Source: Hyphomicrobiales bacterium
GTDB taxonomy: Bacteria > Pseudomonadota > Alphaproteobacteria > Rhizobiales > Rhizobiaceae
Length of the DNA: 62,885 nt
Direction of reading: 5' to 3'
NCBI GenBank assembly: GCA_900468625.1
Contig: UBUL01000057.1
Coordinates: 1-62,885, forward strand
The notes under the pieces were generated by a model. That model worked only from the letters and a program-made list of their open reading frames with translations, was not told the DNA's origin and did not search any database. Shown here in pieces: positions 41,359-49,494 of this stretch (within the stretch, counting starts at the first letter, position 1; every line of letters begins with the position of its first letter). The position numbers and the translations under genes were made by a program.

Positions 41359-42383
41359 TCAGCCCATTTTTAAAACGGCCCGTTCTCGGTTGCCTCTTTC
41401 CAGCCAGGCGTTCAATCGCGTACGGGTCGGCTGCTCGATCAGATAGTAGCTCAGCAGCCCGAAGCATACTGCCAGAGCCAGCGCAGGGAGCTGGGGCAGG
41501 TGACCCTGCCGGGCAAGAATGTAAAATGGCTGCTGCCACAGATAGATCGAAAATGACATCCGCCCGATTTGCCGGATGATATCCCCTTCAAACAATATTC
41601 TCGAGAAGTGCTTGACGCTCTCGATCGTGCACACGGCAATTGCCAGCAACAAGGTCTTGAGGCCGAAGAACATCCAAGCGGCATCGGCAAACAGGCGCAT
41701 CGCGAGGCCGCAGAAAAACGCCAAGGGCACCAGCCATTCCAAAGCCCATGGAGAGCGATGTTGGCTGAATAACAGCGCGAACGCAGCGGAAATTAGTATC
41801 GGCGCCGCTGCTACATGCGTCGGCCAGAAAACGGTGAATGGATTCTGTTCGTAAACATCGTATTGCCGGGTGCCGATGGCCAGCGCGGCAAAACCGAGCG
41901 CCAGAACAAGAAGCCCAATAAACCTGCTATCCGCGCCACGAAGCAAAAGGGCGAACAGGCCAAGCAAGACGTAGCTGTGCTCCTCCACGCATAATGACCA
42001 GATATGATCAAATATCGGGATGAAGGTACCGCTCTCGGTTATGACGTAGTTCACCGTGAAGGAGAGCGCGGATAGCACTCCCACGACGGCAGGTGCCAGC
42101 GGTGTCAGCGAGAAAACGGCCGCACTTACCGACACGAATATTAACAAGGTCGGATAGACTCGACTGAACCACCGGAAGAAGAACGCTCCAAGGGGCACGT
42201 TCCTGACAAAGAGGATGTCGGCCATGAGACGCCCGGAGAGAACGAAAAACAAATCCACTCCCGCCGATCCAAGACCGCGAGATAGCGATCACCACCGAAA
42301 TGCCCAGCCAGCACCAAGAGGATGGCCATTCCGCGCCAACCGTCAAGTGCCGGAATATAACGTTGCTTTTCAGTTTCGGACAT
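41359..42383 (-). pseudogene. Acyltransferase-3 family membrane protein, frameshifted
   Basis: OafA/YrhL-type membrane O-acyltransferase. The N-terminal part (MSETEKQRYIPALDGWRGMA then ILLVLAGHFGG) is in one frame. The rest, from VDLFFVLSGRLMADILF to the stop at 41359, is in another and holds about nine membrane helices plus the family motif WSLCVEEHSY. The correct join GSAGVDLFFVLSG requires a one-base shift between about 42265 and 42285. Family members are acetyl- or succinyl-transferases for surface sugars. This is either a true recent pseudogene or a sequencing error. Confidence 0.8.
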
Positions 42384-42510
42384 CAAAGACCATCGGTTGC
42401 TCAGCCGAGCCACCATCCTAAGATGTCCACATTAATGAAAGTGATAGATAACGGCGTCTCGCGCTTTTTTTGCTGAACGAGCGATACCGCAAACGGCCCA
42501 AGGCTACGGC

Positions 42511-43509
42511 TCAGTCAACGCAGCTCAGGGGGGCGACATTCTGCAGAAGCGACGGCAGGACGACCGAAGGGTTCGGGATGGTCAGCGCGTCGAGGGTCGC
42601 CGTCTGTTGCGCCGAAAGCTCGACCTGGAGCGCGCCGATATTCTCATCGAGCTGCTCGAGAGTGTGAATGCCGATAACCGTTGACGAAACTCCCAGGCGC
42701 GCGATGGCCCAGGCAAGGGCTACGCGGGCGGTCGTCGTGCCGAGCTCATCGGCAACGCGGAACAAGGCGTCGACGATTTCCAGATCCTGTTCGTCGGGCC
42801 TTTGTGCCAGTTGTGCCGTATGGCCCGCTTTCGTCGCCGCGCCGGCGCGCTTATACTGTCCGCTGATAAGCCCCCCGCTCAACGGCGAATGCGCGACGAC
42901 ACCGAGCCCCAGCCCGCGCGCCATAGGGATGAGCTCGATCTCGAACAGCCGTGCCGCCAGGGAATATTCGATCTGCAGACCGATGAACGGAGCCCAGCCG
43001 TTGGATTGGGTGAGCAGATGCGCGTGCGCCACCTTCCACGCAGGCGCATCCGCAATGCCGAAATAGCGCAGCTTCCCCGATCGAATGAGATCGTGGAGCG
43101 CGGCAAGTATCTCTTCCAGAGGCGCCTGTATGTCCCAATTGTTCAGCCAGTACAGATCAAGATAATCGGTGCGCAGCCGCCGCAGAGCCCGTTCGACATT
43201 TGCCATGATGGCCTTTCGGCCAAATTCCTGGCTATGACGATCACCACCGAACTTGGCGGCGATAACGAACCGGTCGCGTTTGACCGGATGGTGCGCGAAG
43301 TAGCTGCCGACAACCGTCTGGCCGCCCGCTTTCATATCTCCGCTGCCCGTATCCAGATAATTTCCACCGAGATCGAGATAACGATCCATGATCGCCTCGG
43401 GCCTGTTTTCAGAGGAAGGCCGGGCGGCATCGAAGGTCATTGTGCCAAGCGCAAGCGGACTGACACACAGGTCCGAACGGCCGAGTGCCGCATAGCTGTC
43501 AAGATGCAT
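42511..43509 (-). CDS. Aldo/keto reductase
   Basis: NADPH-dependent oxidoreductase of 332 residues with a TIM barrel. LCVSPLALGTMTFD opens the fold; the catalytic Asp-Tyr pair lies in the LDLGGNYLDTG region (Asp, with Tyr next to LDTG). The Lys is in FVIAAKFGG, and the His region corresponds to DYLDLYWLNNWD, where the usual H of LYxxHxxD is replaced by N. The loss of this histidine is seen in some subgroups. The substrate is unknown. It is oriented away from a LysR-regulator ghost. Confidence 0.88.
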   Translation of the reverse strand: MHLDSYAALGRSDLCVSPLALGTMTFDAARPSSENRPEAIMDRYLDLGGNYLDTGSGDMKAGGQTVVGSYFAHHPVKRDRFVIAAKFGGDRHSQEFGRKAIMANVERALRRLRTDYLDLYWLNNWDIQAPLEEILAALHDLIRSGKLRYFGIADAPAWKVAHAHLLTQSNGWAPFIGLQIEYSLAARLFEIELIPMARGLGLGVVAHSPLSGGLISGQYKRAGAATKAGHTAQLAQRPDEQDLEIVDALFRVADELGTTTARVALAWAIARLGVSSTVIGIHTLEQLDENIGALQVELSAQQTATLDALTIPNPSVVLPSLLQNVAPLSCVD

Positions 43510-43700
43510 AGATTGTCCCCCGGCCGGCTCAAGCCATCATATATCTTATCTCAAATCTAAGATCGTCAAACAAAGGAATTAAGTGTGGTTTCGTGATTTT
43601 ACAATTCCTGAATACGGATAATGGGCCGGTCGCTAACGGATCATCCTTTGCGATCTTTTCGGTGCGCTTTGTCCGCGCTGCCGCTCACGAACGGCAGCGA

Positions 43701-43880
43701 TCAAGTCTCGCCGAGCCGGACGCCTGCATCGAAGCAATCGGCTACGATGCAAGGCTGGAACCTTTCCGGAGCCTGCCAGAGAATGGTGGCGGCGGCATGC
43801 TCCAACGTGGCGATGCGGATGGTTCCGGCAGGCTCTCGCGCAATCCCCTCAGGGAAGCGAGTTCGCGGTCAATGCTTCCG
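43701..43880 (-). pseudogene. LysR-family regulator remnant
   Basis: Pieces of a LysR regulator are readable in two frames: SIDRELASLRGLRES (linker helix) then EPAGTIRIATLEHAAATIL (start of the effector domain), and after an internal deletion DCFDAGVRLGE. These match the order seen in the LysR group that often sits beside aldo/keto reductases. The DNA-binding part and the C-terminal half are gone. Apart from this, the 43510-44215 interval holds no gene. Confidence 0.65.
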
Positions 43881-44215
43881 AGCGTTCGCCGATTGCCTCA
43901 ATCGTGCGGCGATCACGACAAACATATCTCACGCATTATCAAATAATAAATAACAGGACACGACAAGGCGCAGCTCGGTTGGAGCCGGATGATTTAGGCG
44001 AACCGACCAAAATCTGAATCCTCGAATCAACGAAATAAAGCGTGATGTTGTCCGAAAACCGATCACACACTTCGGCATCATGCTCTGGGCTCATGGCACA
44101 CTCAGCCCCGCTCCGCCTTCATTGCCCACTATCAATGAATGTAGCCTGTTTTCCTCTCGGCGATACCTGCGGGACTATGGTCACGCTCGGTTCGAAGAGC
44201 CAGGACGTTGAAGGG

Positions 44216-44524
44216 TTAAGACCGTTTGCGTATGAATTCGGTGCGCAGCACCAATCCCTTGATCCCGTCGTAACGGCAATCGACCTCTTCCGGATTGTCG
44301 GTCAATCGAATCGACTTGATAACCGTCCCCTGCTTCAATGTCTGGTTGGCGCCTTTCACTTTCAGATCCTTGATGAGGGTGACGGAGTCGCCGTCGGCAA
44401 GGACGTTGCCGCTTGCATCGAGAACGACACGCTCGGTGGAGGCAGCCGCAGCCGCCATTTCCGCGGCAGGGCGCCATTCGCCGGTCACTTCGTCATAGAT
44501 ATATTCGTCATTTTGACTGGTCAT
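44216..44524 (-). CDS. PhnA/YjdM-like protein without zinc ribbon
   Basis: Protein of 102 residues whose C-terminal 70 match the PhnA domain: VVLDASGNVLADGDSVTLIKDLKVKG, then QTLKQGTVIKSIRLTDNPEEVDCRYDG and GLVLRTEFIRK in parts. Standard PhnA/YjdM proteins start with a two-CxxC zinc ribbon; here the N-terminus is MTSQNDEYIYDEVTGEWRP with no cysteine, so zinc binding is absent. The family name comes from its neighbourhood in E. coli; a role in phosphonate use is unproven. Confidence 0.82.
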   Translation of the reverse strand: MTSQNDEYIYDEVTGEWRPAAEMAAAAASTERVVLDASGNVLADGDSVTLIKDLKVKGANQTLKQGTVIKSIRLTDNPEEVDCRYDGIKGLVLRTEFIRKRS

Positions 44525-44675
44525 GCCAAACTCCGTCCTGCAATTTTTCCGAGTATTCCAAAGCCGGCGAACGCCTGGCTTTCATCTCGCTCATGATCGA
44601 TAAGTGGCGTCTATCGCAGACGATCACCCCATGCAACATGAGGTTGGCGCAAAACGGCGGCCCCGAGGAGAGCAC

Positions 44676-45608
44676 TCAGCTTTGCCGGTCCAGCACCGAT
44701 GCCGGCCAGGGATTGCGGCCGTCGCGAAGCCACGACAGCGTGTCGATCCAGAAGCCGGCGGCATGGCTGTCGTGAAACAGGCCGAAATGACCGATCCTGT
44801 CGCGGCCGAGGTCAACAGGGTACAGTTGCACCACGACGGATTGGGCGCCCGCATAATAGTTCAGCGTGCGCCGGACCGCTGGCGCCGTGCCGAGTTCATC
44901 ATCCGAAACGGCAATTGCCAGGATCGGCGCCTCGACCGCAGCCATTCGGCGCAGCACTTCCTTTCTCTCGTCCTTGGGATGGCTGCGCTCGAACCGGGAG
45001 CGGCGAAAGCTCCATTCGTTTGCCACACCCTTCGGCAGATCCTCCAGCCAGCCAAGCCGGCGGCCCGGAAAATAGCCGCAGAGCGCGGTTACTGCGGGCA
45101 TGACGACATGCCATTTGAAAAACAGGGCAGCACGCCTGCTCGGCATATAGTCACCCCACCAGGCATATTGTGCTCCGACGGTCAGCATCCTGTCGATCAT
45201 CGGAGCATGTTCGGCCAGCCCCGGCAGGAAGCCGCCAACGCTATGACCGACCACCATCAGCGGTCCGTGACGCCGATGCCCGCTCATCAGCCGAAGCACG
45301 GCCTCGAAATCCCGCTCCCCCCAATCGCGCCAGCGATAGCCCGCGCCTCGCAGCTCAGGCGGGCGCGACTGGCCGATGCCGCGATAGTCGAAGGTTAGGA
45401 CATCGAACCCATGCCTCGCCAGAAAATGCGCATAGCGATGATAGTAGCGCGCCAGAACGCCCGTCGCCGGATTGACGATCACGCTGCCCTCTGGCCAAGG
45501 CGTTTCCGCCAGCCAGAGATGGCCGCCGAGCACAACGCCATCCGGACAAGGAATGGAAATGGGCAGGCCGCCCGGCTTCGGCGATGACGGAATTGGCTGT
45601 TCGCTCAT
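44676..45608 (-). CDS. Alpha/beta hydrolase
   Basis: Serine hydrolase of 310 residues. The nucleophile elbow is VVGHSVGG; VLTFDYRGIGQSRP and the C-terminal Asp/His region DRIGHFGLF complete the fold. A likely esterase or lipase-like enzyme, with unknown substrate. The start at 45608 lies just outside the operator shared with the divergent TetR gene; the frame is open further upstream but would cross that operator. Confidence 0.85.
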   Translation of the reverse strand: MSEQPIPSSPKPGGLPISIPCPDGVVLGGHLWLAETPWPEGSVIVNPATGVLARYYHRYAHFLARHGFDVLTFDYRGIGQSRPPELRGAGYRWRDWGERDFEAVLRLMSGHRRHGPLMVVGHSVGGFLPGLAEHAPMIDRMLTVGAQYAWWGDYMPSRRAALFFKWHVVMPAVTALCGYFPGRRLGWLEDLPKGVANEWSFRRSRFERSHPKDERKEVLRRMAAVEAPILAIAVSDDELGTAPAVRRTLNYYAGAQSVVVQLYPVDLGRDRIGHFGLFHDSHAAGFWIDTLSWLRDGRNPWPASVLDRQS

Positions 45609-45638
45609 GGTCGCCACGATGGAGCAGCCGCTGCGTTG

Positions 45639-45662
45639 TGTATATTCACTACCCGGTATACA
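45639..45662. promoter_or_regulatory. Candidate operator of divergent TetR/hydrolase pair
   Basis: TGTATA, 12 bases, TATACA, lying 8 bases before the TetR start and 30 bases before the hydrolase start. Its position suits repression of both genes. Confidence 0.5.
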
Positions 45663-45669
45663 TTGGGCT

Positions 45670-46302
45670 ATGAGAGACCGTTCCCAGCCGACACGCGAAC
45701 GCATTCTTCAGGCCGCCGGAAAGCTTTTTCATCGCGACGGTATCCGTACGGTCAGCGTCGATGCCATCGCCGAAAAGGCCGGCGTCACCAAGCGCACGCT
45801 CTACTATCATTTCCGCAGCAAGGATGACCTGATCGCCGCCCATCTCCAGGCGCGCGACGAGCCGAACCTTGCTCTCTTCAAACGCTGGTTCGAGGAAACG
45901 GAGGGCGATATCGCCGAGAAGGTTGCCGGTATTTTTCGCCATTTGGCGCAATCGGCACGCAATGCCAAATGGAAGGGCTGCGGCTTTCTGCGCACCTCGG
46001 TCGAACTTATCAACCTTCCCGGCCACCCAGCCCTGGTTGCGGCGCGCGCCCATAAGAAGCGGGTCGAAGGCTGGCTCGGATCGATCTTCACGGAGGCAGG
46101 AGCCGGCAATGATGCCCTGCCGCTCGCGCGCCGGATCATGCTGCTCCTCGACGGCGCGTTTGCCGTTGTGCTGCTCCATCGCGATCCAAGCTATATGGAG
46201 ACGGCGGCGGAGACGGCAGCTCGACTTATTGCCGATAGACTATCGAGCGTAGCAGGATGCAAAAGCAGCCTCCATGAGCGACGCCCGTTTGCCGATCAAT
46301 GA
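45670..46302 (+). CDS. TetR-family regulator
   Basis: Repressor of 210 residues. The helix-turn-helix is complete: TRERILQAAGKLFHRDGIRTV, then VDAIAEKAGVTKRTLYYHFRSKDDLIAA. The ligand domain holds CGFLRTSVELINLPGHPALVAARAHK, a pattern common in TetR regulators of hydrolase or reductase genes. The start at 45670 is the first ATG after the operator-like palindrome. It probably controls the divergent alpha/beta hydrolase and itself. Its 3' end overlaps the convergent RHH gene by seven bases. Confidence 0.9.
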   Translation: MRDRSQPTRERILQAAGKLFHRDGIRTVSVDAIAEKAGVTKRTLYYHFRSKDDLIAAHLQARDEPNLALFKRWFEETEGDIAEKVAGIFRHLAQSARNAKWKGCGFLRTSVELINLPGHPALVAARAHKKRVEGWLGSIFTEAGAGNDALPLARRIMLLLDGAFAVVLLHRDPSYMETAAETAARLIADRLSSVAGCKSSLHERRPFADQ

Positions 46303-46646
46303 TACTTCAGGCGCTCGCGGCCAAGGATGGCGGGAGCATCGACACCGGCGATCGGCTGGGAAAGATCGCTCGAAATATCGCCGGCAAGCTGCAGATCGAG
46401 ATAGCGCGCGCAGCAGACCCGCAGGAACGATGTGAAATTGCCGAGATCGTGGCCGGCATCGATCGATTCATGGTGCAGCTTGGTAATGAGCTGCACCACG
46501 TTCATGCCGTCGCGCCGTGCGATTTCCTCCAGCTTCGACCAGAAGAAGTTTTCCAGTCTGACACTGGTCACCATGCCATCGATGCGCAGGGAACGCGTGG
46601 TGCTTTCCCAGAGCCCAGCATCGGCCTTGACGAACAATTCGCACAT
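46296..46646 (-). CDS. Ribbon-helix-helix domain protein
   Basis: Protein of 116 residues with a ribbon-helix-helix fold: STTRSLRIDGMVTSVRLENFFW, then KLEEIARRDGMNVVQLITKLHHE and FTSFLRVCCARYLDLQLAG. This is the pattern of the RHH_4 family common in Rhizobiales. It may bind DNA or act as a small adaptor. AGGGGAG precedes the ATG. It lies just downstream of the DJ-1/PfpI gene on the same strand, 21 bases apart, so they may be co-transcribed. Confidence 0.85.
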   Translation of the reverse strand: MCELFVKADAGLWESTTRSLRIDGMVTSVRLENFFWSKLEEIARRDGMNVVQLITKLHHESIDAGHDLGNFTSFLRVCCARYLDLQLAGDISSDLSQPIAGVDAPAILGRERLKYH

Positions 46647-46667
46647 GCGCGTCTCCCCTTTTTGGTC

Positions 46668-47264
46668 TCAGGCGGCGTTTTCTTCCGACAAGGCGGCAGC
46701 ATCGAGTACTGCCATGAACTGACGTAGCCAAGACGGATGCGCGGGCCAGGCTGGTGCCGTGACGAGATTGCCGTCGGCAACCGCGTCGTTGATGGCAATG
46801 TCGGCATAGATGCCGCCGGCAAGCTCCACCTCGGGGCGGCAGGCGGGATAGGCCGAGCAGGTCCGTCCCTTGAGAACACCGGCAGCCGCCAGCAATTGCG
46901 CACCATGGCAGATAGCGGCAACAGGCTTGCCCGCCTCGAAGAAATGCTTGACCGACTTGATCACGTCGGGATTGAGGCGCAGATATTCCGGCGCACGGCC
47001 GCCCGGAATGACGAGCGCATCGTAATCCTCGGCGCGGATACTGGAAAATGTCGCATTCAATGCGAAATTATGGCCGCGCTTCTCGGAATAGGTCTGATCG
47101 CCTTCGAAATCGTGGATGGCGGTTGCCACCGTCTCGCCGGCATTCTTGCCGGGGCAGACGGCATGGACCATATAGCCGCAGGCAAGCAGCGTCTGGAACG
47201 GCACCATGGTCTCGTAATCCTCGGTGAAATCACCGGTGATCATCAATATCTTCGCTGCTGGCAT
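46668..47264 (-). CDS. DJ-1/PfpI family protein
   Basis: Protein of 198 residues with the class I glutamine amidotransferase-like fold. ILMITGDFTEDYETMVPFQTL is the family start, carrying a conserved Glu. The nucleophile elbow AAICHGAQLLAAAG has the reactive cysteine. Members act as glyoxalases, deglycases or chaperones; which is unknown here. Two ATGs lie close together; the second, at 47264, has better spacing from AGGGAGG. Confidence 0.88.
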   Translation of the reverse strand: MPAAKILMITGDFTEDYETMVPFQTLLACGYMVHAVCPGKNAGETVATAIHDFEGDQTYSEKRGHNFALNATFSSIRAEDYDALVIPGGRAPEYLRLNPDVIKSVKHFFEAGKPVAAICHGAQLLAAAGVLKGRTCSAYPACRPEVELAGGIYADIAINDAVADGNLVTAPAWPAHPSWLRQFMAVLDAAALSEENAA

Positions 47265-47357
47265 CGTCATCCTCCCTCAAAACCAACGGCGACACCCTAT
47301 CAAAGTACCCGGGATCGCGGGTATTAGGCGAATACTACATCCCATTTATGATCCTGC

Positions 47358-47750
47358 TTACTGCACCGGCGAGCGGCTGAGATTTGGGACAGCACAAGCC
47401 TCGCCGCCGCCGAAGAGGCGCGAGCGGGTCAGAAACCGCTTCTCCCGCCCATTGTCGAGCGAGAACATGCCGCCGCGACCGGGTACGACATCGATGATGA
47501 GCTGCGTATGCTTCCAGGCCTCGAACTGACTGGCGCTGATATAGACCGGCACGCCGCCGATCTCGCCGAGTTTGACGTCGCTGTCGCCGATCATGAACTC
47601 GTTTGCCGGATAGCACATCGGCGAAGAGCCATCGCAGCAGCCGCCCGACTGATGAAACAGAATATCGGGATGATCCTTCTGAATCTCACGGATAAGCTCG
47701 AGCGCCCTGTCGGTCGCCAGCACCCGAGGCTCCGATCCATTGTCGCCCAT
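47358..47750 (-). CDS. DUF779 protein linked to aldehyde dehydrogenase
   Basis: Protein of 130 residues of the DUF779 family: LELIREIQKDHPDILFHQSGGCCDGSSPMCYP, read in segments, then SQFEAWKHTQLIIDVVPGRGGMFSLDN. The Cys-Cys-Asp-Gly-Ser block is the family hallmark and may bind metal. DUF779 genes almost always sit beside aldehyde or alcohol dehydrogenases for short alcohols or acetoin. Here it follows the dehydrogenase with a hairpin in between. Confidence 0.9.
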   Translation of the reverse strand: MGDNGSEPRVLATDRALELIREIQKDHPDILFHQSGGCCDGSSPMCYPANEFMIGDSDVKLGEIGGVPVYISASQFEAWKHTQLIIDVVPGRGGMFSLDNGREKRFLTRSRLFGGGEACAVPNLSRSPVQ

Positions 47751-47784
47751 GACGATCCTCCATCACCGCCTGAAAATGCTTGAA

Positions 47785-47808
47785 GGCTCCCGGCCGCCGC
47801 CGGGAGCC
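47785..47808 (-). terminator. Strong hairpin between aldehyde dehydrogenase and DUF779 gene
   Basis: Perfect 10-bp stem GGCTCCCGGC / GCCGGGAGCC with a 4-base loop. The run after it on the - strand is only TTCAAGCATTTTC, so it may attenuate or protect rather than fully terminate. Confidence 0.6.
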
Positions 47809-47830
47809 TCGCCGGCTTCCTTGGGAGAAC

Positions 47831-49339
47831 TCAGAAGAAGCCGAGCGCTTTGGGACTGTAGCTCACCAGCATGTTCTTGGTCTGCTGATAATGATCGAGC
47901 ATCATCTTGTGCGTCTCGCGCCCGATGCCCGATTGCTTGTAGCCGCCGAAGGCGGCATGGGCGGGATAGGCGTGATAGCAATTCGTCCACACGCGGCCGG
48001 CCTGGATCTCGCGGCCGAAGCGATAGGCACGATTGCCGTCGCGGGTCCACACCCCGGCGCCAAGGCCGTAGAGCGTATCATTGGCGATTTCGAGCGCGTC
48101 CTTCTCGTCCTTGAAGGTCGTGACCGATACGACCGGGCCGAAGATTTCCTCCTGGAAGACACGCATCTTGTTGTGACCCTTGAAGATGGTCGGCTTGACG
48201 TAATAGCCGCTCGACAGTTCGCCGCCGAGCTCGGCGCGACCGCCGCCCGTCAGCACTTCGGCTCCTTCCTGCCGGCCGATATCGAGATAGGAGAGGATCT
48301 TCTCCATCTGCTCGCTCGATGCCTGGGCACCGATCATGGTCGCGGAATCGAGCGGATTGCCCTGCTTGATGGCTTCGACACGTTTGACGGCCCGCTCCAT
48401 GAAGCGGTCATAGACCGATTCCTGGATCAACGCGCGGCTCGGGCATGTGCAGACCTCGCCCTGGTTGAGGGCGAACATCGCAAAACCCTCGAGCGCCTTA
48501 TCGAAGAAATCGTCGTCTTCGGCCGCAACATCGGCAAAGAAGATGTTCGGCGACTTGCCGCCGAGTTCGAGTGTGACGGGGATAAGGTTCTGGCTGGCAT
48601 ACTGCATGATCAGCCGGCCCGTCGTCGTTTCGCCGGTAAAGGCGATCTTGGCGATGCGCGGGCTGGTCGCCAGCGGCTTGCCGGCCTCCAGGCCGAAACC
48701 GTTGACGATATTGAGCACGCCCGGCGGCAGAAGATCGCCGACGAGTTCGGCCCAGACCAGCAGCGAGGCCGGCGTCTGTTCCGCCGGCTTGATGACGACG
48801 CAATTGCCCGCGGCAAGCGCAGGTGCCAGCTTCCAGGCCGCCATCAGGATCGGAAAGTTCCAGGGAATGATCTGCCCGACGACGCCGAGCGGCTCATGGA
48901 AATGATAGGCGACGGTGTCGTGGTCGATCTCGCCGATCGAACCTTCCTGGGCGCGAATGCAGGATGCGAAATAGCGGAAGTGATCGATGGCGAGCGGAAT
49001 GTCGGCCGCCATGGTTTCGCGGATCGGCTTGCCGTTGTCCCAGCTTTCCGCCTGCGCCAGCACTTCCAGCTTGTCCTCCATGCGCTGGGCGATCTTCATC
49101 AGGATATTGGAACGCTCGGTGGTGGACGTCCGCCCCCATTTGTCCTTCGCGGCATGCGCGGCATCGAGCGCGGCGTTGATGTCCTTCTCGTCGGAGCGCG
49201 GTATTTCGCAGATCTTGCCGCCGGTGATCGGCGTCAGATTGTCGAAGTACTTGCCGCCGATCGGCTCGCGCCACTTGCCGCCGATATAGTTGCCATATTT
49301 GAGTTTAAACGGAGATTCGACGATCTTCTGATGCAGCAT
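47831..49339 (-). CDS. Aldehyde dehydrogenase (AldA/AcoD/ExaC type)
   Basis: NAD-dependent aldehyde dehydrogenase of 502 residues. PWNFPILMAAWKLAPALAAGN gives the cofactor site, FTGETTTGRLIM the Rossmann turn, ELGGKSPNIFFADV the general-base Glu, and FALNQGEVCTCPSRALIQ the catalytic cysteine. The ending YKQSGIGRETHKMMLDHYQQTKN, read in parts, is typical of the acetaldehyde/acetoin-linked ExaC/AcoD group. The start at 49339 has GGGAGG 6 bases upstream. The divergent AcoR-like regulator and the DUF779 neighbour support a role in short-chain aldehyde oxidation. Confidence 0.93.
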   Translation of the reverse strand: MLHQKIVESPFKLKYGNYIGGKWREPIGGKYFDNLTPITGGKICEIPRSDEKDINAALDAAHAAKDKWGRTSTTERSNILMKIAQRMEDKLEVLAQAESWDNGKPIRETMAADIPLAIDHFRYFASCIRAQEGSIGEIDHDTVAYHFHEPLGVVGQIIPWNFPILMAAWKLAPALAAGNCVVIKPAEQTPASLLVWAELVGDLLPPGVLNIVNGFGLEAGKPLATSPRIAKIAFTGETTTGRLIMQYASQNLIPVTLELGGKSPNIFFADVAAEDDDFFDKALEGFAMFALNQGEVCTCPSRALIQESVYDRFMERAVKRVEAIKQGNPLDSATMIGAQASSEQMEKILSYLDIGRQEGAEVLTGGGRAELGGELSSGYYVKPTIFKGHNKMRVFQEEIFGPVVSVTTFKDEKDALEIANDTLYGLGAGVWTRDGNRAYRFGREIQAGRVWTNCYHAYPAHAAFGGYKQSGIGRETHKMMLDHYQQTKNMLVSYSPKALGFF

Positions 49340-49494
49340 GCCATCCTCCCTTGGTCGGCAGGTTCGATTAAGCGAACCGATAAGAGAAGTCTGAGTGCAT
49401 ATGGCGGCAGGCGATAGAGGCGGCTTGCCATGCTGCAGCGCACAGTGTCGCAACTCTGCGACAGCTGCCGGGTCGAATGCGATTTGACGGCGCG

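Noticed and set aside
47780..49417. 545-residue open frame antisense to the aldehyde dehydrogenase
   Set aside because: Shadow; the dehydrogenase strand has all catalytic motifs.
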